Source: JBOGGN01 sp050744165 (lineage in GTDB: Bacteria; Actinomycetota; Acidimicrobiia; Acidimicrobiales; Palsa-688). From it: a DNA stretch of 10,679 nucleotides. The stretch covers positions 1 through 10,679 of the forward strand of contig JBOGGN010000477.1 in assembly GCA_050744165.1 (NCBI GenBank), given 5' to 3'. Every line of letters begins with the position of its first letter. Position 1 is the stretch's first letter. The notes under the pieces were generated by a model. The model worked only from the letters and a program-made list of their open reading frames with translations. It ran no database searches and had not been told where the DNA came from. A program made the translations under genes and the position numbers. Shown here piece by piece: positions 1-6,582 of this stretch.

Positions 1-608
1 GCGCCAACGGCGCCGGCAAGTCGACGGTTCTCAACACGCTCTCGGGGCTGCTGCACCCTCGCTCGGGGACGGCCGTTCTCGGCGATCTCGACCTCGGCCG
101 TGCCCGCTCAGACGCCATCGTCCGGGCGGGTCTTGTCCAGATCCCCGAGGGACGGGAGATCCTGGCGCGCCTGACCGTCGAGGAGAACCTCCAGTTGGGC
201 GCCTGGTCCCGGCCCGATCGCAACCAACTCGGCCCTGCGGTCGAGAAGATATTTACCCGCTTCCCGATTCTCGGCGAGCGCCGGCGACTGCCTGCCGGGC
301 AGCTTTCCGGCGGCGAGCAGCAAATGTTGGCAATCGCCCGGGGGCTCCTCGCCCAACCCAAGCTTCTCCTCCTTGACGAGCCGTCGCTCGGCCTGGCGCC
401 CCGTGCCGTCGAACAGGTCTTTGCCCTCATCGCCTCGATCCGTGAGCAGGGCATCACCGTCCTCCTGGTCGAGCAAAACGCCCGGCGGGCCTTGGAGCTG
501 GCGGATCGCGCCTATGTGATCGAGAACGGCCGCACCGTGCTGTCTGGCACCGGGATCGAGCTGCAGAACAACCCCTCCGTACGCCGGGCCTATCTCGGCA
601 CGGCGTGA
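1..608 (+). CDS. livF: LivF-type branched-chain amino acid ABC transporter ATP-binding protein (5' partial)
   Basis: This is the ATPase subunit of a high-affinity branched-chain amino acid (or related amide/urea) importer. It would sit on the cytoplasmic face and power LivH/LivM-type permeases. The frame starts inside the Walker A loop (ANGAGKST, first residues visible) and gives 201 residues to a TGA at 606-608; about 35-40 N-terminal residues lie before the window. Visible parts in order are the Q-loop Gln near residue 46 followed by PEGREI, the conserved LTVEENL, the ABC signature LSGGEQQ (about 101-107), Walker B LLLLDEP (about 121-127), the D-loop SLGLAP, and LLVEQN near 154-159. Gln in place of the usual switch His, and the PEGR motif, are typical of LivF rather than LivG. 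The other transporter genes should lie upstream. The substrate cannot be read from the ATPase alone. Family call is firm; LivF over a urea-type paralogue is likely. Confidence 0.93.
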   Translation, partial: ANGAGKSTVLNTLSGLLHPRSGTAVLGDLDLGRARSDAIVRAGLVQIPEGREILARLTVEENLQLGAWSRPDRNQLGPAVEKIFTRFPILGERRRLPAGQLSGGEQQMLAIARGLLAQPKLLLLDEPSLGLAPRAVEQVFALIASIREQGITVLLVEQNARRALELADRAYVIENGRTVLSGTGIELQNNPSVRRAYLGTA

Positions 609-617
609 GCCGGTTTG

Positions 618-636
618 GTCCCGCGGAGGCCGGGAC
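618..636 (+). terminator. Short GC hairpin just after livF
   Basis: Nine bases after the livF stop, GTCCCG (618-623) pairs with CGGGAC (631-636) across a 7-nt loop, and G-T wobbles could extend the stem outward. No T-run follows, so it is at best a weak intrinsic terminator or an RNA 3'-end stabiliser. An alternative stem (ACTGG 635-639 with CCAGT 653-657) competes with it. The placement between convergent genes is the main support. Confidence 0.3.
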
Positions 637-670
637 TGGTGCGGGGCTCGGTCCAGTTGCCGCTGCCACG

Positions 671-694
671 GAGCCCACCGGCCATCAGTGGCTC
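671..694 (-). terminator. Hairpin at the 3' end of the DAG-kinase-like gene
   Basis: GAGCCCAC (671-678) can pair with GTGGCTC (688-694) with one bulged C and a 9-nt loop. On the minus strand it overlaps the TGA stop of the DAG-kinase-like gene (693-695) and lies immediately downstream, in the gap facing livF. It has no T-tract. It could act on transcripts from either side, but this is inferred from position and base pairing only. Confidence 0.3.
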
Positions 695-1307
695 AGATGA
701 CGACCCTAAGGGCGTCGGGTTCGACGTCGGCTGCGAGTCGCCGGCCCCTCCCCATCGCCTTGCCGTCGACTTCCAAAGCGAGCGGTCTGGGGAACTCGAT
801 CTCGAAGTGGGCCAGTCGGCGCTCCTTGATCCGAGGATGTGGCAGGTGGCTGCCGGTCGGCAACCGAGCCCGTACTTTCCAGAGGTCGTCGAAGGTCAAC
901 GTGGCGTCGTAGATGTCGAGCAGCCCGTCGTTCGGGTGCGAGCGTGGACCGAGGTCCCAGGCCCCGCGCCATTGGGCGTTGAGAACAACCAGCGTTCGCC
1001 GCCAGGTCCGGCTGTGGGCGACGACGTGCGCCACGAACAGGAGGGGAACGCCATCCAGCACCACTCGACCCAGGTCGACCGGAAACGTCATGGCATCGGC
1101 CGACCGCATTCGGTCGGGGTCGACGAGCTCCCCTCCACCGATCGTGCGCCAGAGATCACCGCCAGTCAGGCCCAGCACGGGTACCGGCTTGGCGTGGTCG
1201 CGGGCTGCGGTCACCGATTGGGCAGCTTCGGCATCGCTCCCGACGACGACGCCGCCCGCGGGGAGCTGGCCGGAGTAGCCCCAGGGCTGGCCCTTGGCGA
1301 TGGGCAT
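693..1307 (-). CDS. Stand-alone diacylglycerol/lipid kinase C-terminal-domain-like protein
   Basis: A 204-residue protein starting at ATG 1307 (MPIAKG...) and ending at TGA 693-695. Its start lies 11 bp after the helY stop on the same strand, so the two are probably co-transcribed. The text resembles the C-terminal beta-sandwich of the DAG-kinase/YegS fold: VLGLTGGDLWRTIGG near 48-62, TFPVDLG, the AHVVAHSR segment, LNAQWRGAWDLGPRSHPNDG, RLPTGSHLPHPRI and a final LEVDGKAMGRG...VEPDALRVVI strand. The N-terminal nucleotide-binding half is absent. The short GGD is not a full GGDGT motif, so a complete lipid-kinase active site is not visible. Databases often label such short actinobacterial proteins diacylglycerol kinase. 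I infer a lipid- or nucleotide-binding role and would not assert kinase activity. There is no clear Shine-Dalgarno, and translational coupling to helY is plausible. The same frame is open upstream into helY, but there it is a shadow of the helicase. Confidence 0.8.
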   Translation of the reverse strand: MPIAKGQPWGYSGQLPAGGVVVGSDAEAAQSVTAARDHAKPVPVLGLTGGDLWRTIGGGELVDPDRMRSADAMTFPVDLGRVVLDGVPLLFVAHVVAHSRTWRRTLVVLNAQWRGAWDLGPRSHPNDGLLDIYDATLTFDDLWKVRARLPTGSHLPHPRIKERRLAHFEIEFPRPLALEVDGKAMGRGRRLAADVEPDALRVVI

Positions 1308-1318
1308 GGACGACCGGC

Positions 1319-4084
1319 CTACGGCGCTGCGATCTCGCTGCCGTCGCCCATGGAGTCCGCGGCGCGGGCACCGGCGGGGACAGAGACAGTCGCCGAGGCC
1401 GCCACCACCCCCCGGAACAACGCGTCGGCCGCCGACCGGGCCGTCCCCGCCGTCTTCGGATCGGGCGCAATCTCGCCCAGTTGGCGCAGCAGGTCGATCA
1501 GTTGCTTGACGTTGCGCACGAAGTCGCCACCGGACAGCTCTGCGTCCTCGAGCAGCGTTTCCAGGTCCCGGCCGCCGGCCCACCCGAAGGCCAGCTCGAC
1601 GAAGCCCGGATCGGGCTGGCGGGTGAGCGGCAGTCCCGCCTCCTCCTCGGCGCCGTTCAGGTCGCGGGCGAGCTTGGAAATGGGCTGCCACCGGTCGGCG
1701 ACCTCACGGCTGGGAAACGCCCAGCTGGCGTCGCCCTGGCCCCGGGCCTCAAAGGTGAACACCGACGCCACCGCGGCCAGCGTCGCCGGATCGAGGCCGT
1801 CCAGCAAGCCTTGCTGGAGGCACTCGCTCACCAGAAGGTCGGCCTCGTGGTAGGTCCGGGCAAGGCGCTCACCGGCCGAGGTCAGGGACCAGCCGTCGAC
1901 ATACCCCCACGCTTCGAGGACCCGAAGAACTCGGTCGAACTGGCGGGCCAGCGATTCGGTCCGGCCACGGATGCGCCGCTCCAGCCGCTCGGCCTCGCCC
2001 GTCAGTCGCGCCGCCCGGTCGAGGGCCCGCAAATGGCGGCGTAGGTCGGGGCACCCGGCGACGGGGTGGCTCTCCGCCGCTTCGGCTCTCTCCGCCGCTG
2101 CTGCCCCCGCCTCACCGCCATCTGCGCTCGCCCCCTTGTCGTGCCCCCGCCCTCGAGACCCCCGCCCTGGGCCGCGCAGGCCGACCAGCCCATCCTCACG
2201 AAGCCGGGCCGCCTGCAGCGCCGATGCCACCCGCCGCTGGAACCCGGCGTTGTTGGGCGTATAGGGCGCGGGCAACTCGATACGACCCACCGGCCGCGGC
2301 GGCGCGGGAAAGTCCTTCGGACCGAGGGTCACCATGCGCCGGTCGGGGGTTATGGCCCGCAGGCGAAGGTCGCCGGCGCGCCGCCGGGCAGTCGACAGGA
2401 TTGCCACCCGCCCCCCCGACTTCCCGCCCGGAACCACCAGCACGTCACCTGGTTTGACCCGGTCCAGCGCCGCCAGCACCTCGCCGGGAGCGGCGTGGTG
2501 GCGGCGGACCGGCTCCTCCACGGGGGCGAGGAGGGCCCGATACGAGGCGACATCGCCGAACGAGCAGGTGGCAGCCGCCAAGGCCTCCGCCGACGCCGCC
2601 CGGGCACGCTCCAGCTGGGCTTCCAGGCGCACGACGTCTCCGTCGGCCCGGTACTGGGCGAAGGACAGGTTGAGCAGGTGGTGGGCCACGTCGGGTGGGT
2701 AGCGGCGCACCAGGTTGGCGGCCATGTTGTACGTCGGCCGGAACGACGACGTCAACGCGTACGTGCGCGTCCCCGCCAACCCCGCCACCTGGTCGAAGGG
2801 AACAAAAGGCGACCACAGCACGATCGCGTAGCCCACCTCGTCAATACCCCTCCGGCCGGCCCGCCCGGTGAGCTGGGTGTACTCCCCTGGGGTGAGAAAC
2901 TCGTGACGCTCGCCCGTGAACTTCGAGAGCTTCTCAATGACCACCGACCGCGCTGGCATGTTGATCCCGAGCGACAGCGTCTCGGTGGCGAAGACCATTT
3001 TTACCAGCCCGGCCGCGAAGCACGCCTCGACCGCCTCCTTGAACGGGGGCACCATGCCGGCGTGGTGGGCCGCGAAGCCCGACTCCAGCCCGCCGATCCA
3101 CGCGTTGTAGTCGAGGATCGACAGGTCGTCGTCCGACAGGCCCTCGACGTGAGCCTCGGCAATGGCGCGGATCTGGCGGCGCTCCTCGGGCGTGGTCAGG
3201 CGGTGCCCGTCGCGCATGCATTGGGTGACCGCGTCGTCGCAGGCGGCCCGGCTGAAGATGAAGTAGATGGCCGGGAGCATCGACATCTCAGCCAGAAGCT
3301 CCGCCACCTCGGGGCGCCGCGGGGTGAACAGCCGGCCTCGGGGGTGGCCGCGCTGGCCCGGGTGGCGCAGCGTCTTGGAGTCGAGGGCGCTGGCCTCGGG
3401 GTTGGGACGGCCGTCGACGAAGGTCGGGAGGAGCAGCAGCCGGTCGGTTGACCGGTCCCCCATCAGGTACAGGTTGTGGAGCTCGACCGGGCGGCGCTCC
3501 TCGATGACCGCCGCCGTGTCCCCCCGCACCGTGCGGATCCAGTCCGCCAGCTCCTCGGCGTTGGACACCGTGGCCGAGAGGCACACCAGGCCCACCTCGG
3601 GTGGGGTGTGGATGATGACCTCTTCCCACACCGGTCCCCGGTAGGCGTTCTGCAGGTAGTGGACCTCGTCGAGGACCACGTAGCGCAGGCCGGTCAGCGC
3701 TCCCGACCCGGCGTAGATCATGTTGCGCAACACCTCGGTGGTCATGACGACGATCGGAGCGTCGCCGTTGATGACGTTGTCGCCGGTCAGCAGTCCAACC
3801 GCCGAGGTGCCGTGGCGGCGGACCAGGTCGCCGAACTTCTGGTTGGACAGCGCCTTGAGCGGGGTGGTGTAGAAGGCCTTGCCCCCCGCCGCCAGGGCCC
3901 GGGCGATGGCGTACTCGGCCACGACGGTCTTGCCCGAGCCCGTGGGCGCGGCCACCACCACGCTCGACCCGGCATCGAGGGCGTCGAGGGCGGATACCTG
4001 GAACTGGTCGAGCCCGAAGCCCAAGCCGGCAGCGAAAGCGGCCCGCACCGAGGCCGCGGCCGCGGCCGCAGGGTCTGGACGCAC
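1319..4084 (-). CDS. helY: HelY-type DEAD/DEAH-box (Ski2/Mtr4-like) helicase
   Basis: A superfamily 2 helicase of the actinobacterial HelY group, Ski2/Mtr4-like ATP-dependent nucleic acid helicases presumed to act on RNA. From the upstream ATG at 4138 it is 939 residues; from the GTG at 4084 it is 921. Using the 939-residue numbering: Walker A APTGSGKT 64-71, motif Ia TTPLKALSNQ 91-100, DEVH box 157-160, motif III SAT 188-190, motif IV FSRA 295-298, motif V ATETLSLGINMPAR 384-397 and motif VI QLTGRAGRRG 422-431. A C-terminal helical (DSHCT-like) domain follows, ending near FVRNVKQLIDLLRQLGEIAPDP. Length and motifs match mycobacterial HelY (about 900 aa) closely. I prefer GTG 4084: the codons between 4138 and 4084 have weak third-position GC, family members begin close to the FGLDQFQ segment, and a -10-like hexamer lies 7 nt upstream. 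A run of Ala codons (GCGGCC repeats near 4050-4070) follows the start. The gene is intact. Confidence 0.95.
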   Translation of the reverse strand: MRPDPAAAAAASVRAAFAAGLGFGLDQFQVSALDALDAGSSVVVAAPTGSGKTVVAEYAIARALAAGGKAFYTTPLKALSNQKFGDLVRRHGTSAVGLLTGDNVINGDAPIVVMTTEVLRNMIYAGSGALTGLRYVVLDEVHYLQNAYRGPVWEEVIIHTPPEVGLVCLSATVSNAEELADWIRTVRGDTAAVIEERRPVELHNLYLMGDRSTDRLLLLPTFVDGRPNPEASALDSKTLRHPGQRGHPRGRLFTPRRPEVAELLAEMSMLPAIYFIFSRAACDDAVTQCMRDGHRLTTPEERRQIRAIAEAHVEGLSDDDLSILDYNAWIGGLESGFAAHHAGMVPPFKEAVEACFAAGLVKMVFATETLSLGINMPARSVVIEKLSKFTGERHEFLTPGEYTQLTGRAGRRGIDEVGYAIVLWSPFVPFDQVAGLAGTRTYALTSSFRPTYNMAANLVRRYPPDVAHHLLNLSFAQYRADGDVVRLEAQLERARAASAEALAAATCSFGDVASYRALLAPVEEPVRRHHAAPGEVLAALDRVKPGDVLVVPGGKSGGRVAILSTARRRAGDLRLRAITPDRRMVTLGPKDFPAPPRPVGRIELPAPYTPNNAGFQRRVASALQAARLREDGLVGLRGPGRGSRGRGHDKGASADGGEAGAAAAERAEAAESHPVAGCPDLRRHLRALDRAARLTGEAERLERRIRGRTESLARQFDRVLRVLEAWGYVDGWSLTSAGERLARTYHEADLLVSECLQQGLLDGLDPATLAAVASVFTFEARGQGDASWAFPSREVADRWQPISKLARDLNGAEEEAGLPLTRQPDPGFVELAFGWAGGRDLETLLEDAELSGGDFVRNVKQLIDLLRQLGEIAPDPKTAGTARSAADALFRGVVAASATVSVPAGARAADSMGDGSEIAAP

Positions 4085-4091
4085 GCCTGTA

Positions 4092-4097
4092 GTTGTA
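4092..4097 (-). promoter_or_regulatory. Possible -10 element for helY
   Basis: On the minus strand the hexamer TACAAC is followed by 7 nt and then GTG at 4084, the spacing expected for a leaderless transcript. The last base does not fit TANNNT, and no good -35 is visible. The support is geometry plus the weak coding character upstream of 4084. Confidence 0.3.
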
Positions 4098-4105
4098 CCG
4101 CAGCC

Positions 4106-4117
4106 GGAACCTGTTCC
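4106..4117. promoter_or_regulatory. Small palindrome between helY and the propeller gene
   Basis: GGAAC-CT-GTTCC is a perfect inverted repeat with 5-bp arms. It lies between the two divergent -10 candidates (4092-4097 minus, 4133-4138 plus), where an operator could affect both genes. It resembles half of an actinobacterial LexA box, but the spacer is 2 nt, not 4, so I do not call it LexA. Chance occurrence is quite possible. Confidence 0.25.
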
Positions 4118-4132
4118 CGAGGATGGCACTCG

Positions 4133-4138
4133 TACCAT
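4133..4138 (+). promoter_or_regulatory. -10 element for the propeller gene, leaderless GTG
   Basis: TACCAT fits the actinobacterial TANNNT pattern and ends 7 nt before the GTG at 4146, as expected for a leaderless mRNA. No Shine-Dalgarno lies at proper distance (a GGGA directly abuts the GTG). No convincing -35 is present 16-18 bp upstream. Confidence 0.4.
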
Positions 4139-4145
4139 CGTGGGA

Positions 4146-5771
4146 GTGACGTCGCGCGGGAGCGGGAGCGGGGGCGAACTCGAGGTCCTGGTCCCCCTCG
4201 GCGAGGAAGACCAGGCCGCAGCGACCCCGTCACCGCCCACGCCGGGGCCCCCGTGGTCCCGCCTCCGGGGGCACCGGCGAGCGGTCATCATCACGGCCGC
4301 GGTGGTGATGCTGCTGGTGGCCGCCACCGTCGCCGCCACCGTCCCGGGGCGCCGCTGGCTGATCCGCCGCCAACTGTCCGAACTCGACCGCCAGTGGAAG
4401 GCCGCCAACGAGGACGACCTGGGCCGTTTCCACGCCGAGGAGCAGTTGGAGGCTTATTCGCCAGTTGGCGCGGGACCACAGGTGGCGGCGGCGCTGGCCG
4501 GCGTCTACCGGGAGGAGCGGGCCGCGCTGCTGGCCCGGCGCAGCGGACTGGCCGGCGCCGTCCTCGTCGATCATGGCCTCAGCCGGCTGCGGGGGCAGAT
4601 GGTCGAGGCGGTGGGCGACGAGGCGGCATTGCTCGCCAAGTGGGCCGCGTCCTACCAGGCCGAGACGGGGACGTTCTCGCTGCTCGACACCAGCACCCAG
4701 TTCGAGGGAGTCGGGGTCGAGTACCAGCAGGCCGACAGCCACCTGCTGGCCGAGTTGGACCGGTGGCGGGTGTCGGCGTCGCCCAGCCCGGCACCGCCGA
4801 CCTACCCGGCCGCCCGCGACGCGCTGGCCAAGCTGTCGCGCTGGCTCGACCAGCCGACCGGTACCGTGCTCTTGGCCGGGTCCGCCGTCGACGGAACCCT
4901 GACACGGTTGGACGTCGACGCCAGCCGGGCGTCGCCCACCTCGGCGCCGGTTGGCTACGACCTGGTGTCCCGGGCCGGCTTTCTCGCCTACACCACCGGC
5001 GAGCAGGTGATGGCGGTCGGTGCTGACGGCTCCGGTTCCCCTCGTACCCTGGCGGCGGGCAGCATCGTCTTCGCGGCCACCGACCCCGCCGATGTCTGGG
5101 TGTCGTCGGCGACCACCGACGACGGCCTCCAGACGAGCGAGGTCGACGGCACCGGCCGGCTCCTGGCGGGACCGTTCCCGACCCCGGGCACGGCGGTGGG
5201 GGCCACCACCGCAGGCCTCGTCATCGACCAGGGCCCGGGGTTGGAGGTCTGGGATCCCCTCACCGGCGCCGTCCGATGCCGGGTCACGACCCCAGGCGAG
5301 GTCGGGACGCTGGCGACCCAGGGCGACGCGGTCGCCTGGCTCGGCGGCCAAGACCGCCTCGGGGTAACCGACCTTGGCTCCTGCCGGAACGTCCTGACCC
5401 TGCCCCTCCAGCCAATGGGGGATCCGCTGTCTCGCCTTGTGGTGGCGTTCAGCCCGAACGGCAAGACGCTCGCCGTCAGCGGGGTCCTCCCCACCGCCAA
5501 CGAGGGTCCCGCCCCCGTCGAGCTGGTCGACGTCGCCTCAGGACAGGTGACCGAGCCCCCCGCCGTTCCCGCAGGCACCGGCCCGGCCGACCAGGCGGTG
5601 ACGGCGATGGCCTGGAGCGCCGACGGGCAGCGGTTGTGGTGGCTGTGCGCCAGCGAGTTCGCCAACGTGGAGTCGTACCTTCTCACCTGGCGCGTCGGAG
5701 ACCCGTCGGTACAGATCCTGCGGGCGGTGAACCTCCACCTCCAAGCCCCGCTCTTGGTCGCTACTTCTTGA
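4146..5771 (+). CDS. Membrane-anchored beta-propeller-like protein of unknown function
   Basis: I do not recognise this 541-residue protein. From GTG 4146 it has a Pro/Gly/acidic N-terminus (1-40), an Arg-rich stretch, one TM helix (about 46-66, AVIITAAVVMLLVAATVAA), an alpha-helical region with many Gln/Glu/Ala (about 75-235), then a beta-rich domain to the C-terminus. The beta part carries WD40/PD40-like blade signatures: EVWDPLTGAVRCRV near 367-380, AFSPNGKTLAVSG near 434-446 followed by VELVDVASGQV, and AMAWSADGQRLWWL near 487-500. Three Cys occur late (about 379, 412, 501). Arginines flank both sides of the TM helix, so topology is not obvious; N-in with an extracytoplasmic propeller is the usual arrangement. 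It is divergent from helY and tail-to-tail with tatC, overlapping its last 11 bp. An upstream GTG at 4140 would add two residues but sits too close to the -10. That it is a real gene is supported by strong codon bias and coherent domains; its function is unknown. Confidence 0.85.
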   Translation: MTSRGSGSGGELEVLVPLGEEDQAAATPSPPTPGPPWSRLRGHRRAVIITAAVVMLLVAATVAATVPGRRWLIRRQLSELDRQWKAANEDDLGRFHAEEQLEAYSPVGAGPQVAAALAGVYREERAALLARRSGLAGAVLVDHGLSRLRGQMVEAVGDEAALLAKWAASYQAETGTFSLLDTSTQFEGVGVEYQQADSHLLAELDRWRVSASPSPAPPTYPAARDALAKLSRWLDQPTGTVLLAGSAVDGTLTRLDVDASRASPTSAPVGYDLVSRAGFLAYTTGEQVMAVGADGSGSPRTLAAGSIVFAATDPADVWVSSATTDDGLQTSEVDGTGRLLAGPFPTPGTAVGATTAGLVIDQGPGLEVWDPLTGAVRCRVTTPGEVGTLATQGDAVAWLGGQDRLGVTDLGSCRNVLTLPLQPMGDPLSRLVVAFSPNGKTLAVSGVLPTANEGPAPVELVDVASGQVTEPPAVPAGTGPADQAVTAMAWSADGQRLWWLCASEFANVESYLLTWRVGDPSVQILRAVNLHLQAPLLVATS

Positions 5772-6480
5772 GGATCCGCCCCACGATGATGGCGCATTCG
5801 TAGAACACGTACAGGGGGACAGCCATGGCCATGAACGAGTACGGGTCGTTGCTCGGCGTGGCCACCGCCGCCAGAAAGGCGATGCCCACGATGGCGGGGC
5901 GGCGGATCCGCCGCAGCGTCTTGCTGGGAACCAGACCGATGACCTCCAGGAACACCAGCACCGCCGGAAACAGGAACACCACCCCGAAAATGGCGGCCGC
6001 AGCTACGTACAGGCTGATGTATTTCGAGGGGCTGAAGAGGGCGGCGATGTTGTTGCCGCTGACGCTGATCAACCAGTCCAAGGCCTTCGGCCACACCAGG
6101 ATGGAGACCGTCACGCCGGCGCTGAACAGCACGATCGACGACGCCACGAACGACAGGGCGTACTTGCGCTCGTGCTTGTGCAGCCCCGGGGTGATAAAGC
6201 GCCAGACCTCCCACAACCAGATCGGCGAGGCGAAGAAGATCCCGAGATAGGCGGCCACCTTCAGACGGGTGGTGAACCCCTCCAGGGGGCTGGTGATCAC
6301 CAGCTGGCCACCGCCGAGAACCATCTTGGGGTGGGCGTGAGCAAAGACCCGGTACGGCTGGGAGATGAAGCCGATGACCCCGTTGTAGAGGAAGAAGCCG
6401 ATCAGCGTCCCCGCCACGATGGCCACGATGCAGATGATGATGCGCCGCCGCAGCTCCGTCAGGTGCTCGACCAGCGTCAT
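5761..6480 (-). CDS. tatC: Sec-independent protein translocase subunit TatC
   Basis: TatC is the multi-spanning core of the twin-arginine translocase in the cytoplasmic membrane; with TatB it binds RR signal peptides and recruits TatA. From ATG 6480 this gives 239 residues, near the family norm, with six hydrophobic segments. Diagnostic stretches are the N-terminal EHLTELRRRI, the WEVWRFITPGLHKHERK loop (Glu of HER is the conserved acidic residue), and ATPSNDPYSF followed by VPLYVFYE. The last codons (RILKK, TAG) overlap the end of the convergent propeller gene by 11 bp. The N-terminus is uncertain. The frame is open upstream to the TAA of the tatB-like gene with no ATG, GTG or TTG, although it encodes a plausible basic extension (AIRLRRANKEPSNG...). 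No good Shine-Dalgarno precedes ATG 6480, while AAGGAG lies about 30 nt upstream. Family identity is certain, the start is not. Confidence 0.96.
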   Translation of the reverse strand: MTLVEHLTELRRRIIICIVAIVAGTLIGFFLYNGVIGFISQPYRVFAHAHPKMVLGGGQLVITSPLEGFTTRLKVAAYLGIFFASPIWLWEVWRFITPGLHKHERKYALSFVASSIVLFSAGVTVSILVWPKALDWLISVSGNNIAALFSPSKYISLYVAAAAIFGVVFLFPAVLVFLEVIGLVPSKTLRRIRRPAIVGIAFLAAVATPSNDPYSFMAMAVPLYVFYECAIIVGRILKK

Positions 6481-6582
6481 GCGCTTCAGGCCGTCGTCGC
6501 CCTCGTCGGCGGGCGGCTTGTTCCCGTTGCTGGGCTCCTTGTTGGCGCGACGCAGGCGGATGGCGATGGGAAGGAACCCTCG

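Noticed and set aside
615..1853. A 412-codon plus-strand open frame opposite the DAG-kinase-like and helY genes
   Set aside because: It is antisense to two well-supported genes and its translation is low-complexity Pro/Arg/Ser text with no domain; long shadow frames are expected at this GC.
2066..3451. A 461-codon plus-strand open frame opposite helY
   Set aside because: It lies entirely antisense to conserved helicase motifs and has Arg/Gly/His-rich composition typical of a shadow frame.
4050..4070. GCGGCC tandem repeat as a regulatory element
   Set aside because: It is inside the helY reading frame and simply encodes a run of alanines.
4106..4117. LexA (SOS) box upstream of helY
   Set aside because: The actinobacterial LexA box is GAAC-N4-GTTC; here the spacer is 2 nt, so the site does not fit.
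4139..4408. Extension of helY upstream to an ATG at 4408
   Set aside because: The extra residues are antisense to the start of the propeller gene and have Ser/Arg/Thr-rich shadow composition; HelY homologues start close to the Walker A domain.
4230..5351. A 373-codon minus-strand open frame opposite the propeller gene
   Set aside because: The plus-strand frame has a TM helix and blade motifs; the minus frame is Arg/Gly/Asp-rich with no coherent domain.
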